From Clostridiales bacterium (GTDB taxonomy: Bacteria > Bacillota > Clostridia > Christensenellales > Aristaeellaceae), in contig SFET01000012.1 in NCBI GenBank assembly GCA_004557125.1, positions 1 to 64,000 of the forward strand: 64,000 nucleotides of DNA, read 5' to 3'. Position 1 is the stretch's first letter. Every line of letters starts with the position of its first letter. This document shows, piece by piece, positions 17,139 to 25,750 of this stretch. A model generated the notes under the pieces. That model was not told where the DNA came from. It did no database searches and was given only the letters and a program-made list of their open reading frames with translations. The translations under genes were made by a program, and so were the position numbers.

Positions 17139-17420
17139 TCAGTCCATATCCACAAAGTGCGACCGGCAGATCAGCTTTGCCACAAGGCTCGCCACGAAGG
17201 GCAAGAGAGCGATCACGGCGGCCAGCACGGGATTTGCCTCCTTGTCCATGATGTAGTAACCCGCAAAATACAGATACACCAGGCCCACAGCGAGGCCCGG
17301 GATCAGGCACAGCAGCTTCGTCCACCACTTCTGCGGCAGAAAGCGGCCCAGCAGCTTGCCCGCAAAACCGCGCAGCGCGTTCGCACTGAGCACGGCGCAA
17401 ACCAGTATGATCAGATTCAT
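17139..17420 (-). CDS. Small integral membrane protein of the importer operon
   Basis: A 93-residue protein with three hydrophobic stretches (LIILVCAVLSANALRG, LLCLIPGLAVGLVYLYFAG, PVLAAVIALLPFVASLVA) and the end ICRSHFVDMD. No family was recognised. It lies between the transporter ATPase genes and the dehydrogenase. Two-ATPase glycerol importers of rhizobia (glpSTPQUV) also carry a small membrane protein of about this size, GlpU, so it may be an analogous accessory subunit; similarity in sequence has not been shown. GGAAGGACGGG lies upstream of ATG 17420. Confidence 0.65.
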   Translation of the reverse strand: MNLIILVCAVLSANALRGFAGKLLGRFLPQKWWTKLLCLIPGLAVGLVYLYFAGYYIMDKEANPVLAAVIALLPFVASLVAKLICRSHFVDMD

Positions 17421-17448
17421 GCTTCGTTCCCGTCCTTCCAGAATTGCG

Positions 17449-17502
17449 CTAGAGCAGCGCGACGATCACCGAGAGCAGCAGCCAGGCGGAGGACGCGGTC
17501 AT
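17449..17502 (-). CDS. 17-residue hydrophobic micropeptide, possible
   Basis: An ATG at 17502 overlaps the TGA of the upstream ATPase gene as ATGA and opens a 17-codon frame, MTASSAWLLLSVIVALL, which is almost a single membrane helix. Translational coupling would not need its own ribosome site. It may be a real micropeptide, or the stub of a longer small membrane protein, or chance. Confidence 0.25.
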   Translation of the reverse strand: MTASSAWLLLSVIVALL

Positions 17503-18635
17503 TTCTCCGGTGCGCGGATGCGCTCGCCGGTGTCGATGTCGAACAGATGGGTCTTTTCCGCGTTGAACTTCAGCGTCACGGGGTCGCCGCGGTCGTAGTA
17601 AATGGTCTCCGGCGTGGTGAGGTTCAGCAGATTCTCTCCGACGCGAACGCCGATGCGGCGCTCGTCGCCCAGATCCTCGTAGACGGCCACCGGTATGGGC
17701 GTGCCGGAGGCCTCGCCCTCCTGTGCGATGCGCACGTCCACCGGGCGCACGCCCAGGGTGACGGCCATGCCGTCGCGCACAATGCCGTTGTAGCGCGTCG
17801 GCACCGGAATGCGCAGGTCGCTGCCCTCGAAGCTGAAGTCGAAGCCGCCCTCCACGCGGCGGATGATGGAGGTCATCAGATTCATCGGCGGCTCGCCGAT
17901 GAAGCCCGCGACGAACACGTTCACCGGGTCGTCGTAGACCTCCAGGGGCGTTCCGATCTGCTGGAGCCTGCCCATGTCCATGATCGCGATGCGGTCCGCC
18001 AGGGACATGGCCTCCATCTGGTCGTGGGTTACGATGATGGTGGTGCACTGGATCTCGTGGTGCATGTGCTTGATCTCGTAGCGCAGCTGCTGGCGCATCT
18101 TGCCGTCCAGGTGGGACAGCGGCTCGTCCAGCAGCAGCAGGCCCGGCTTGCGCACCAGCGCGCGGGCAATGTTCACGCGCTGCTTCTGGCCGCCGGAGAG
18201 CGCCAGCGGCTTCATCTCCAGCAGATCGTCCACCTTCATCAGCTTGGCGATGCGCTCCACCGATTCCCTGATCTCGGCCTCGGGCACGTGCCTGGCACGC
18301 AGGTTGAAGGCCAGATTGTCGTAGATCTTCAGCGGCGGATAGAGGGCATAGTCCTCGAAGGCCAGGCCGATGTTGCGATCCTTGGGGAGCAGGTCGTTGA
18401 TGCGCACGTCGCCGATGTAGATGTCGCCCGCAGTGATCTTCTCCAGGCCGGCGATCATGCGCAGCGTGGTGGATTTCCCGCAGCCCGAGGGGCCGAGGAT
18501 GCCGAGGAACTCGCCGTCGCGGCACTCGAAGGAGAGGTCGTTTACGGCAAAATCGTTCCTTGCCTTCCTCCGGAACAGGGAACCGGAATTGTTGTCGTAG
18601 CGCTTGCAGACGCCGCTGAGCTTCAGCACTGCCAT
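17499..18635 (-). CDS. Carbohydrate ABC importer ATPase (first of a pair)
   Basis: A 378-residue MalK/UgpC-type ATPase. Walker A GPSGCGKST is near residue 48, the signature LSGGQKQR near 146, Walker B LLLLDEPLSHLD near 167 and the switch His in IVTHDQMEA near 200; a C-terminal OB-type regulatory region follows. The Q-loop reads AFEDYALYP, with Glu where most relatives have Gln. Its start overlaps the end of the second ATPase gene by 13 bp. Together with that non-identical partner it probably forms a heterodimer, as in glycerol importers. Confidence 0.9.
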   Translation of the reverse strand: MAVLKLSGVCKRYDNNSGSLFRRKARNDFAVNDLSFECRDGEFLGILGPSGCGKSTTLRMIAGLEKITAGDIYIGDVRINDLLPKDRNIGLAFEDYALYPPLKIYDNLAFNLRARHVPEAEIRESVERIAKLMKVDDLLEMKPLALSGGQKQRVNIARALVRKPGLLLLDEPLSHLDGKMRQQLRYEIKHMHHEIQCTTIIVTHDQMEAMSLADRIAIMDMGRLQQIGTPLEVYDDPVNVFVAGFIGEPPMNLMTSIIRRVEGGFDFSFEGSDLRIPVPTRYNGIVRDGMAVTLGVRPVDVRIAQEGEASGTPIPVAVYEDLGDERRIGVRVGENLLNLTTPETIYYDRGDPVTLKFNAEKTHLFDIDTGERIRAPEK

Positions 18636-19795
18636 GAACCTTCACCTCCCTTCTCACGGTCGCCGCGATGGTAGGCAAGGATGCCCTCCACGTCGTGCCG
18701 GGTGATAAATGCCTCGCTCGCGCGGTCAAAGTAGAGCGCGCGCTCGTAGTTGGGGCGGCAGTACACCGCGCTGTCCAGCCTGGCCTGGGTGTCGTTGGGG
18801 GCCACCAGGCGCAGCTGCGCGCCGGCCGCGGCCACGGTCAGGATGACCTTGTTGCCGATGGGCTCGCTTGCGTACACCGTGCCGGGGATCCAGCCGTCCC
18901 GGCGCTCGAAGGAGAATTCGATGTCGTTTCCCCGCAGGCCGATGTCCAGCGACGCACTGGGCGCGCCCTTCAGGGCGGCCGTCACGTCCTCGGGCAGCTT
19001 GTAGCGCACGCCGTCCGGCAGTGCGATCCAGCCCTCGCCGTCGGAGACGCTGAACTGCGCCGGCAGGAGGTTGATCTCCGGCTCGCCGAAGAGCCTGGCG
19101 ACGAATTCGCTGCCGGGGGTATAGTACATCTCCCGCGCGGTGCCCAGCTGGCGGACCTCGCCCTTATCCAGCACGGCGATGCGATCCGCAAGGGACATGG
19201 CCTCCATGTAATCGTGGGTGACATAGATGGTGGTGGTATTGAAGGCCGACTGCATCTCCTTGAGCTCCGAGCGCATGGTGTGCTTCAATTTGGCGTCCAG
19301 GTGGGCCAGCGGCTCGTCCATCAGAAACACGTTGGGCGTGCGCACCAGGCAGCGGCCGATGGCCACGCGCTGGCGCTGTCCGTTGGAGAGCTGCGCAGGC
19401 TTGCGGTCGTAGAGCATGTCGATGCGCATCAACCTGGCGATCCTGTCGATGGCCTCCCGAATCTCCGCCTCGCTTCTGCGGTAGAGCTTCGAGCGCAGCG
19501 GAAATGCGATGTTGTCGTAGACGCTCAGGTGCGGATAGAGGGCGTAGTTTTCAAACACCATGGATACGTTCCGGTCGCTGGGTTCCACGAGATTGACGAT
19601 CCTTCCGTCGATCTTCACCAGGCCCTCCTGCGGAAATTCGCTGCCGGCGATGCACTTGAGCGTGGTGGTCTTGCCCGCACCGGCGGGGCCGAAGAGCACG
19701 AAGAACTCGTTGTCCTTCACATCCAGTGACAGATGGTTGATGGCCGTCGTCCGGCCGTAGCGGCGGGTCACGCCTTCGAGCTGTATTCTTGCCAT
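18623..19795 (-). CDS. Carbohydrate ABC importer ATPase (second of a pair)
   Basis: A 390-residue ATPase related to, but clearly different from, the next gene product. Walker A is GPAGAGKTT near residue 36, Walker B VFLMDEPLAHLD near 155, and the switch region YVTHDYMEAMS near 188. The signature is LSNGQRQR rather than LSGGQ, and the Q-loop VFENYALYPHL has Glu for Gln. These changes suggest the two composite ATP sites are unequal. ATG 19795 follows AGGGAGG; an ATG at 19825 would start inside the upstream gene. Confidence 0.9.
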   Translation of the reverse strand: MARIQLEGVTRRYGRTTAINHLSLDVKDNEFFVLFGPAGAGKTTTLKCIAGSEFPQEGLVKIDGRIVNLVEPSDRNVSMVFENYALYPHLSVYDNIAFPLRSKLYRRSEAEIREAIDRIARLMRIDMLYDRKPAQLSNGQRQRVAIGRCLVRTPNVFLMDEPLAHLDAKLKHTMRSELKEMQSAFNTTTIYVTHDYMEAMSLADRIAVLDKGEVRQLGTAREMYYTPGSEFVARLFGEPEINLLPAQFSVSDGEGWIALPDGVRYKLPEDVTAALKGAPSASLDIGLRGNDIEFSFERRDGWIPGTVYASEPIGNKVILTVAAAGAQLRLVAPNDTQARLDSAVYCRPNYERALYFDRASEAFITRHDVEGILAYHRGDREKGGEGSWQC

Positions 19796-19808
19796 GGGAA
19801 AACCTCCC

Positions 19809-20678
19809 TTAACCCTTGACCGCACCGAAGCTCAGTCCGCGCACCAGGTGCTTCTGAATGAACAGGCAGGCGATGATCTCCGGGGTGATCGCGACCGTGG
19901 CGGCCACGGCCACCTGGCCGTAGTGCACGCTGTCGGACGCGATGTAGCGCAGCGATGTGATGGTGATGGTCTGGATCCTGAAGCCGGAGAGGATCAGCGG
20001 GAAGGTGAAGCTGTTCCAGGCGTAGATGAACGCCAGCAGGCCCGAGGCCACCAGGCCGGGCTTGATCAGCGGCAGCAGCACCTTCAGGAAGATCTCGTAC
20101 CAGCGGTAGCCGTCCAGCTGCGCCGCCTGCTCGATCTCCACGGAGATGTCCTCAAAGTAGCCGCGCACCACCCATATCAGAAGCGGCATGGTGATCAGCT
20201 GATAGACCCAGATCAGGCCGAAGTAGGTGTCGTACAGGCCGATCTTCTGGAAGATCAGGAACACCGGCAGGATGACCAGAATCTCCGGCGCGAACTTGAA
20301 GGAGAGAATCTGAAAGGCAATGTCTTCCTTGTTCCTGAAGTTGTAGCGCGCCAGGCCGTAGGCGGCGGGCACGCCCGCGATGATGGTCACCAGCACCGCG
20401 CCGCCGGCCACCACGAGGTTCTGCAGAAACGCCTTGAAGTAGTCCGTGCCGATGAGCACCTCCCTGTAATTGGAGAGCGTCGGCGTGAAATTGAACACCG
20501 TATTGTACATCTGCGCGTCGGATTTGAACGTGCAGGTGATCATCCAGATGATGGGAAACAGCGCGAAGGTCGCAAATACGATCAGCGCCAGGTTGCGCCC
20601 GATGAGGCCGGCGCGCCGGAGGAGCTTGCGGTGCGAGGCCGCGCTCCGGGCCTGCCGGAGATCCGTTGTGTGATGCAT
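19809..20678 (-). CDS. Carbohydrate ABC importer permease, MalG type
   Basis: A 289-residue inner-membrane permease with six predicted helices, beginning with a basic cytoplasmic segment and the helix NLALIVFATFALFPIIWMIT. The EAA loop that docks the ATPase reads EIEQAAQLDGYRWYEIF near residue 186. It ends IQKHLVRGLSFGAVKG, the usual C-terminus of MalG-type subunits. It is 13 bp upstream of the ATPase gene and 15 bp after the MalF-type permease, forming one operon. Confidence 0.92.
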   Translation of the reverse strand: MHHTTDLRQARSAASHRKLLRRAGLIGRNLALIVFATFALFPIIWMITCTFKSDAQMYNTVFNFTPTLSNYREVLIGTDYFKAFLQNLVVAGGAVLVTIIAGVPAAYGLARYNFRNKEDIAFQILSFKFAPEILVILPVFLIFQKIGLYDTYFGLIWVYQLITMPLLIWVVRGYFEDISVEIEQAAQLDGYRWYEIFLKVLLPLIKPGLVASGLLAFIYAWNSFTFPLILSGFRIQTITITSLRYIASDSVHYGQVAVAATVAITPEIIACLFIQKHLVRGLSFGAVKG

Positions 20679-20693
20679 TGCCTCTCCTCCTCT

Positions 20694-21629
20694 CTATTCG
20701 CGCCCGGCCGCCTGCAGGATCAGCTGCCGCTGGCGCTTGACGATGAAGCGCGCGGATACGTTGACCAGGCACCAGAGCACCAGCAGGTACGGCAGCGCCT
20801 TGCCCAGGTTCTGATAGGTGAAGCCCGTCAGATAGCCGGTCAGGGAGATGTTCATCAGCGTGTTGCCCGGCCCACCCTTGGTCAGCGCGAAGATGATGCC
20901 GAACTCCTGAAGCGACGCCATCAGGCGAAACAAAAGCGCGATGTACATGAAGGGCTTGAGCAGCGGGAACGTGAGGGTCCGGAAGGTGAACCATGCGCCT
21001 GCACCGTCCACCTGCGCGGCCTCGAAGGGCGACTTGGGCAGCGACTGTATGCCCGCCTGCACCAGTAGAATCACGAAGGGCAGGTTCACCCAGGTGTCGA
21101 TCAGCACGACGGTGAACATGGCCGTCCTGTTGGACGCCGCCCAGGGAAAGTTGTACACGCCGAACAGGTTCAGAAACTTCTCCAGCACACCCACAGTGTT
21201 GGAGGTCATCAGCTGCCACACCAGCACCGCGATGGCCGGCGCAACCATCAGCGGAAAGGTGAACAGCACCTTCAGGATGCGGTTGAAGGGATTGTCGTTC
21301 TTCAGAAGAAACGCCACGCAGCTGCCCAGGATCATCTGCGTGCCCGTGCAATAAACGGCGTAGCGCAGGGTCACGCCCAGAGCGCGATAGAAGTCCCTGC
21401 TGGCAAACAGGCCGATCCAGTTCTTCAGAAAGACGAACTTCGTGGCGGGGAGCTTGAAGGAGTAATTGGTCAGCGACAGGGCGATTGCCGTGACGAAGGG
21501 GATCATGATTCCAATCAGAATGATGAGCCCCGGAAGTACAACGTAATAGGGGCGGCGCCGGATCGCGGCAGGGATTTCGTTGTAGCTGATCTCCCGCCGG
21601 GCGCCGGATCGCTGTTTCGGCTTGCGCAT
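20694..21629 (-). CDS. Carbohydrate ABC importer permease, MalF type
   Basis: A 311-residue inner-membrane permease with about six helices (first YYVVLPGLIILIGIMIPFVT). The EAA loop is PKSPFEAAQVDGAGAWFTF near residue 198, and the segment ALTKGGPGNTLMNISLTGYL is typical of this subunit. It pairs with the MalG-type permease encoded next. A hairpin between the binding-protein gene and this one may set their expression ratio. Confidence 0.92.
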   Translation of the reverse strand: MRKPKQRSGARREISYNEIPAAIRRRPYYVVLPGLIILIGIMIPFVTAIALSLTNYSFKLPATKFVFLKNWIGLFASRDFYRALGVTLRYAVYCTGTQMILGSCVAFLLKNDNPFNRILKVLFTFPLMVAPAIAVLVWQLMTSNTVGVLEKFLNLFGVYNFPWAASNRTAMFTVVLIDTWVNLPFVILLVQAGIQSLPKSPFEAAQVDGAGAWFTFRTLTFPLLKPFMYIALLFRLMASLQEFGIIFALTKGGPGNTLMNISLTGYLTGFTYQNLGKALPYLLVLWCLVNVSARFIVKRQRQLILQAAGRE

Positions 21630-21699
21630 GGTAGCGGCCTCCTCATTTCATATGGAATTGCGGTTCGGACCGGCGCCGTCAGGACTTGCTGCGTGAAAG

Positions 21700-21730
21700 C
21701 CGCGCCTACCCTGGGGCAGGACAGGCGCGG
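21700..21730 (-). terminator. Hairpin between binding-protein and permease genes
   Basis: CCGCGCCT at 21700-21707 pairs with AGGCGCGG at 21723-21730, with an inner CCC/GGG pair; no strong T run follows. It could stabilise the binding-protein mRNA or cause partial termination. Confidence 0.45.
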
Positions 21731-21762
21731 AGGCAGGTACCGGAGCGCGGCTCCGATGTCAC

Positions 21763-23139
21763 TTATTCGTAATCGCTCAGATCGATGTAATCCACGGCCT
21801 CGTTGACCTTGGCGGTCAGGGCGGTCATGGCCTCCTCAACGCTGCCGTACTGGCCCATGACGATGTCCTGCAGCGTGGCGGCCCACTCGGTGGTCGTCAC
21901 GAAGAACTCCGGCTGCGGAGTAAACAGGATGGAGGTGGAGCCGATGGTGGCATTGAAGGTGTCGATGTAGCCCTCATGCTGCTCCATCTTCTCGATGAAG
22001 GCCGGATCGTTCCACACGGAGGTGCGGATCGGGTCCATGTTGTACTCAGTGATGGACGCATAGGAGGCGAACTCCTTGCTGGTGAAGTACTGGAGGAACA
22101 GCCATGCGGCCTCCTTGGCGTCGCTGTTGGCGTTCATGGCCATGGACCAGGTCCAGTAGTTGGAGTAGGGGGTATCGCCCTCCCTGGCCACGGGCATGAC
22201 GGTCCAGGCGATGTTGCCGGCCTCGGCGGATGCGGGCACGCCGTCCTTGATCCAGTTCTGGGTGATGCCGTTGTTGTCGGCGTCGAAGAGCATCGCCGCC
22301 ATGCCGGCGCCCAGATCCGCGCCCGCCTCGTACCAGGTGTACTTGGACCAGGAGGGTGCGCCGCCGCGCTCGATCAGTTCGACCCAGAATTTGGTCATGG
22401 CGATGGCTTCCTCGCTGTCCAGGCGGGAGACCAGCTTGTTGTCGACGATCTCGAAGTCCTTGGCGCCGAAGTTGGCGAAGGTGGACATGTAGCCCGGATG
22501 AATGGTGCCCCAGTCGCGGGCGCCGCGAATGGCCAGCGGATAGGAGCCGGGGCCGTTCCACTCCTGCAGGGCGTCGCAGACCTCCAGCAGCTCCTCATAG
22601 GTGGTGGGAACCTCGAGGCCGTTCTCCTCGAAGGCGCGCTTGTTGTACGCCAGGGAGTACAGTTCGAAGCACAGCGGCAGGCCCAGCTGCGCGCCCTCGC
22701 CCACGGGATGGCCCGGTACGCCGTCCCACTTCAGGGCGTTGACCGCGGACTGCACCAGATCCTCGAAGTCGTAATCCGGAATGGTGTGCTCCAGCCAGGG
22801 AGTCAGATCCTCCACATAGCCCGCTGCGGAGTAGTCCCACAGCTGGTATGCGCCGGACATGAACAGGTCGATTGTGCCGGTGCGGGAAGAGAGCGCGGCA
22901 TTGACCTTGTCAAAGTAGTTCGCTTCGGGGGTGATGGAGTATTCAACGGTGATTCCGGTCAGCTCCTGGAAGTCGTCCAGCTTGCTGACGATCGCATTGG
23001 CGGTGGTGTGCTCCACAAACGCCACCTGGATGGTGGTTCCCTCGTAGGCCCTCCAGTCGAACTCCTCCTCCGCGACGGACACGCAGAGACTCGACAGAAG
23101 CAGCATCGCCATCAGTGCAAGAGCCAAAACTTTCTTCAT
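21763..23139 (-). CDS. Extracellular solute-binding protein of the polyol-type ABC importer
   Basis: A 458-residue type-1 solute-binding protein, first gene of the importer operon. The signal peptide MKKVLALALMAMLLLSSLCVSVA ends in AEEE; the single Cys lacks a lipobox context, so type I cleavage is expected. The mature protein has the cluster-D-like features QELTGITVEYSI, SRTGTIDLFMSGAYQLWDY and aromatic-rich ligand-site segments such as YSNYWTWSMAMNA. The ligand is probably a sugar alcohol or sugar, judged from the dehydrogenase at the operon end. AAAGGAGG precedes ATG 23139. Confidence 0.9.
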   Translation of the reverse strand: MKKVLALALMAMLLLSSLCVSVAEEEFDWRAYEGTTIQVAFVEHTTANAIVSKLDDFQELTGITVEYSITPEANYFDKVNAALSSRTGTIDLFMSGAYQLWDYSAAGYVEDLTPWLEHTIPDYDFEDLVQSAVNALKWDGVPGHPVGEGAQLGLPLCFELYSLAYNKRAFEENGLEVPTTYEELLEVCDALQEWNGPGSYPLAIRGARDWGTIHPGYMSTFANFGAKDFEIVDNKLVSRLDSEEAIAMTKFWVELIERGGAPSWSKYTWYEAGADLGAGMAAMLFDADNNGITQNWIKDGVPASAEAGNIAWTVMPVAREGDTPYSNYWTWSMAMNANSDAKEAAWLFLQYFTSKEFASYASITEYNMDPIRTSVWNDPAFIEKMEQHEGYIDTFNATIGSTSILFTPQPEFFVTTTEWAATLQDIVMGQYGSVEEAMTALTAKVNEAVDYIDLSDYE

Positions 23140-23524
23140 GGGTACGCCTCCTTTTATTTTGTTCAGGACGCCGCAGCCGGAAGCGGTTTCCTCCCCCGCC
23201 CCGTCCGACCGGCGCTCCAAAAACCACGCGCCTTCATTTCTGCGCAAAACCCAAGCCATCATTCCCATATTTGCTATAACAACGGCGCCGCCGGAGGATG
23301 CTTCCATCCATGGCCACGTCACAGTACAAGCGTATGCACGCGCGGATGTTGGTTATGCCTATATTTTTGAATCGACTTCCCTTTTTCCCCGTATACGTTT
23401 CAAGATCGTCATTTTCCGCAATGCTGCGGCCCTCGTCGATGACGCGCACGGCCGCCCTCCGCCGCGCACCCCGGGAGAGCTGCGCATGCCGGGGCATCCC
23501 CTGAAGCAAAGCAGCGCACCATCC
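23140..23524. other. Intergenic leader of the polyol importer operon
   Basis: About 385 bp without a credible gene. It must hold the promoter and control sites of the minus-strand importer operon, but I could not find a convincing -35/-10 pair or operator. A TATAGC box near 23275 on the minus strand lacks a -35. Confidence 0.5.
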
Positions 23525-23568
23525 CCAAAAATAACGAGTGCCCCGCAAACCGGACTGGTTTGCGGGGC
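23525..23568 (-). terminator. Terminator of the sensor operon
   Basis: GCCCCGCAAACC at 23540-23551 and GGTTTGCGGGGC at 23557-23568 form a perfect 12-bp stem with a 5-nt loop. On the minus strand it is followed after a few bases by TTATTTTT. It ends the operon whose last gene stops at 23594. Confidence 0.75.
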
Positions 23569-23593
23569 GCAGTTTCGTAGGAGAAGCGCAGGT

Positions 23594-24541
23594 TCACGCG
23601 TCGTCGGGCAGGATGGGCGTGGGTTCGAGAATGACCCACTTGTCGTCGATGGTCTCGCCGGAGAGGATGCGCAGCACGTAATCCACCGCCTGCCGTCCGC
23701 CGGTGGGACAGTAGAATGTGGCATCGAGCACGCCCTGCTCCACCAGATCCACGTCGCCGCTTGCACCCATGAGGCCGTCCATGCCCACGAAGTGCACGCC
23801 GTCCACGCGGTATTCCTTCGCGGCAATCCACGCGCCGTAGGCCATGGCGTCGCTCTGGGCCACCACCACGTCCGCCATCTCCTTGCAGGCCACGGCGTAC
23901 TCCTTGAAGCGATCCTCCGCGCGGTCCTGGAGCCAGTCGGCCACCAGGCGCTGCTCGATCACGATGTTCGGATTGCCCGCGATGGCCTGTGCAAGGCCCT
24001 CGGAGCGTGCGGCCACCGGCGGGGAATCCTGCGCGCCGAGGATCTCCACCACATTTCCGCCCTCGGGGCCGAGCATGTCGATGATCCGCAGGCCCGCCAG
24101 ATAGCCGATCCGGAAATTGTCCGGGCCGATGAACAGCGTGAAGTCCTCGCCGCTGACCGCGCGGTCCAGCACCACCACGGGGATCTTTTTGTACACCTCC
24201 GCCAGCACCGGCCGCAGCGCCTCGCTGTCGTTGGGCGAGATCACCAGCAGGTCGATGCCGTAGCCCATCAGCATGTTCACGTCCGCGATCTGCCGGTCGG
24301 TGTCCTGGGCTGCGTCGGTGTAGATCACCCGCAGGTTGTCGTGCTCGGCGGCGGCCTCGGCGAACTCCAGGTTCATCGTCACGCGCCACGGCTCCACCAG
24401 ATTGGCCTGGCTCATGCCGATCAGGAACTGACGGGGCGCGGCGTCCTCTTCGCTCCGGGGCAGCGAGGGCAGCGCGACCACGCCGACGAAGGCGATTGCC
24501 GTCAGCAGCAGGCACACGAGCATCCAGCGCCACCACTTCAT
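23594..24541 (-). CDS. Membrane-anchored sugar-binding sensor protein, XylFII-like
   Basis: A 315-residue type I periplasmic-binding-fold protein of the RbsB/XylF group, with IGMSQANLVEPWRVTMN at the mature start and IDLLVISPNDSEALRPVL near residue 96. The N-terminus is a single hydrophobic helix (WMLVCLLLTAIAFVGVVAL) without lipobox or clear cleavage site, so it is probably a membrane anchor. It is the third gene after a LytS/YesM-type kinase and a YesN-type regulator, overlapping the regulator by four bases. This matches XylFII-LytS-YesN of Clostridium beijerinckii, where the binding protein presents the sugar to the kinase. Close resemblance of its first segment to the importer binding protein at 27701 suggests the same ligand. 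Confidence 0.85.
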   Translation of the reverse strand: MKWWRWMLVCLLLTAIAFVGVVALPSLPRSEEDAAPRQFLIGMSQANLVEPWRVTMNLEFAEAAAEHDNLRVIYTDAAQDTDRQIADVNMLMGYGIDLLVISPNDSEALRPVLAEVYKKIPVVVLDRAVSGEDFTLFIGPDNFRIGYLAGLRIIDMLGPEGGNVVEILGAQDSPPVAARSEGLAQAIAGNPNIVIEQRLVADWLQDRAEDRFKEYAVACKEMADVVVAQSDAMAYGAWIAAKEYRVDGVHFVGMDGLMGASGDVDLVEQGVLDATFYCPTGGRQAVDYVLRILSGETIDDKWVILEPTPILPDDA

Positions 24542-25737
24542 TTCCGCTTGTCCTCCATTCGATAGTCCGCCGGCGACACGCCCAGCACCTTCTTGAAGGC
24601 CGCGCTGAAGTAGTTGCCGCCGCTGTAACCCACCATCTCCGCCACCTTCCAGATGCGGATGCTTGGGTCGCGCATCAGCTGCACCGCCTTGCCGATGCGC
24701 ACATTGGTCAGATACTTTGCAAAGGGCATGCCCAGCTCCTGCTTCATCGTGCGGCTCAGATAGGCGGGATGGACGTTGAGCGCCTCCGCCACCTCCATCA
24801 GGCTCAGGTTGGGATCGGAATAGTGGGCCGCGATGTAGGCCTTCGCGCCCTCCACGATGGGGGAGAGCCGGGCGCTGTTCATCATGCGCTCCATGGCCTC
24901 GTCATAGGCCTCGGCGATGCGGGTGAGGCTCGCCACCGGCTCCGTCTCCAGCTGCACCGTTAGCCCCAGCTCCCCGCCGAGGGCCGCATGCACGGCCTCG
25001 GTAAGCCTTGCGTCCAGCTCCGGCGGCGCATCGTAAAGCAGGAGCACGTTGCCCCGGTCGTCGGAGAACAGGCAGCGGTAGCGCAGCTCCGGGCCCTCCC
25101 GGAGCGCGTCCTGCAGCGCATACTGGCGCAGGGTGTGCTGCCAGGGCTTCTCCCCGGCGGCGCTGCTGCGGGTGCTGATGAGCATCAGCATCATGCGCTC
25201 CGGCTCCGGGAAGTCGAAGTACACCCGGAACTCCCGGATCTCGTCCGCCTCCAGCCGCCCGGACACCGCGTCCCGCAGAAATTCCTCCCGCAAAAACTCC
25301 CGGCGGTTGCCGATCTGCGCGATGGCCCACTCGAAGTGGCGGTTGCGCTGCCGGCTGACCTCCAATTGATCGATGGCCGTCTCCACGGCGCGGCGCAGCT
25401 CGCCCACGTTGATGGGCTTGAGCAGGTAGGCGTGCACGTCCAGCTCCAGCGCCCGCCGGGCGTACTCGAATTCCTCGTAGCCGGTGATCAGGATCACCCG
25501 CGCGTCGGCCCGGGTGCGCCGCAGCGCCTGAATGAAGTCCAGGCCGTTGACGAAGGGCATGTTGATGTCCACCAGCAGGATGTCCGGGCGCAGCCGCTCC
25601 GCCGCCTCCAGCGCGATCTCGCCGTCCTCGGCCTCCGCACAGACCTCGCAGGGCAGGCCCAGACGGTCGATCTGCGCGTGCAGGCCGCGGCGAATCTTGG
25701 GCTCGTCGTCCGCAATCAGGATCTTCCAGCGCTCCAT
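24538..25737 (-). CDS. Response regulator, receiver plus AraC-type DNA-binding domain (YesN-like)
   Basis: A 399-residue cytoplasmic regulator. The receiver domain has acidic residues DDE at 10-12, the phosphoacceptor Asp57 in LLVDINMPF and the conserved Lys in AYLLKPIN near 107. A middle region of ~150 residues is variable. The C-terminal AraC domain has two helix-turn-helix motifs, LSLMEVAEALNVHPAYLSR and IWKVAEMVGYSGGNYFSAAF. It should be phosphorylated by the kinase encoded upstream and activate sugar-uptake genes, most likely those at 27701-31234. Confidence 0.93.
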   Translation of the reverse strand: MERWKILIADDEPKIRRGLHAQIDRLGLPCEVCAEAEDGEIALEAAERLRPDILLVDINMPFVNGLDFIQALRRTRADARVILITGYEEFEYARRALELDVHAYLLKPINVGELRRAVETAIDQLEVSRQRNRHFEWAIAQIGNRREFLREEFLRDAVSGRLEADEIREFRVYFDFPEPERMMLMLISTRSSAAGEKPWQHTLRQYALQDALREGPELRYRCLFSDDRGNVLLLYDAPPELDARLTEAVHAALGGELGLTVQLETEPVASLTRIAEAYDEAMERMMNSARLSPIVEGAKAYIAAHYSDPNLSLMEVAEALNVHPAYLSRTMKQELGMPFAKYLTNVRIGKAVQLMRDPSIRIWKVAEMVGYSGGNYFSAAFKKVLGVSPADYRMEDKRK

Positions 25738-25750
25738 CGTCCGTACCTCC

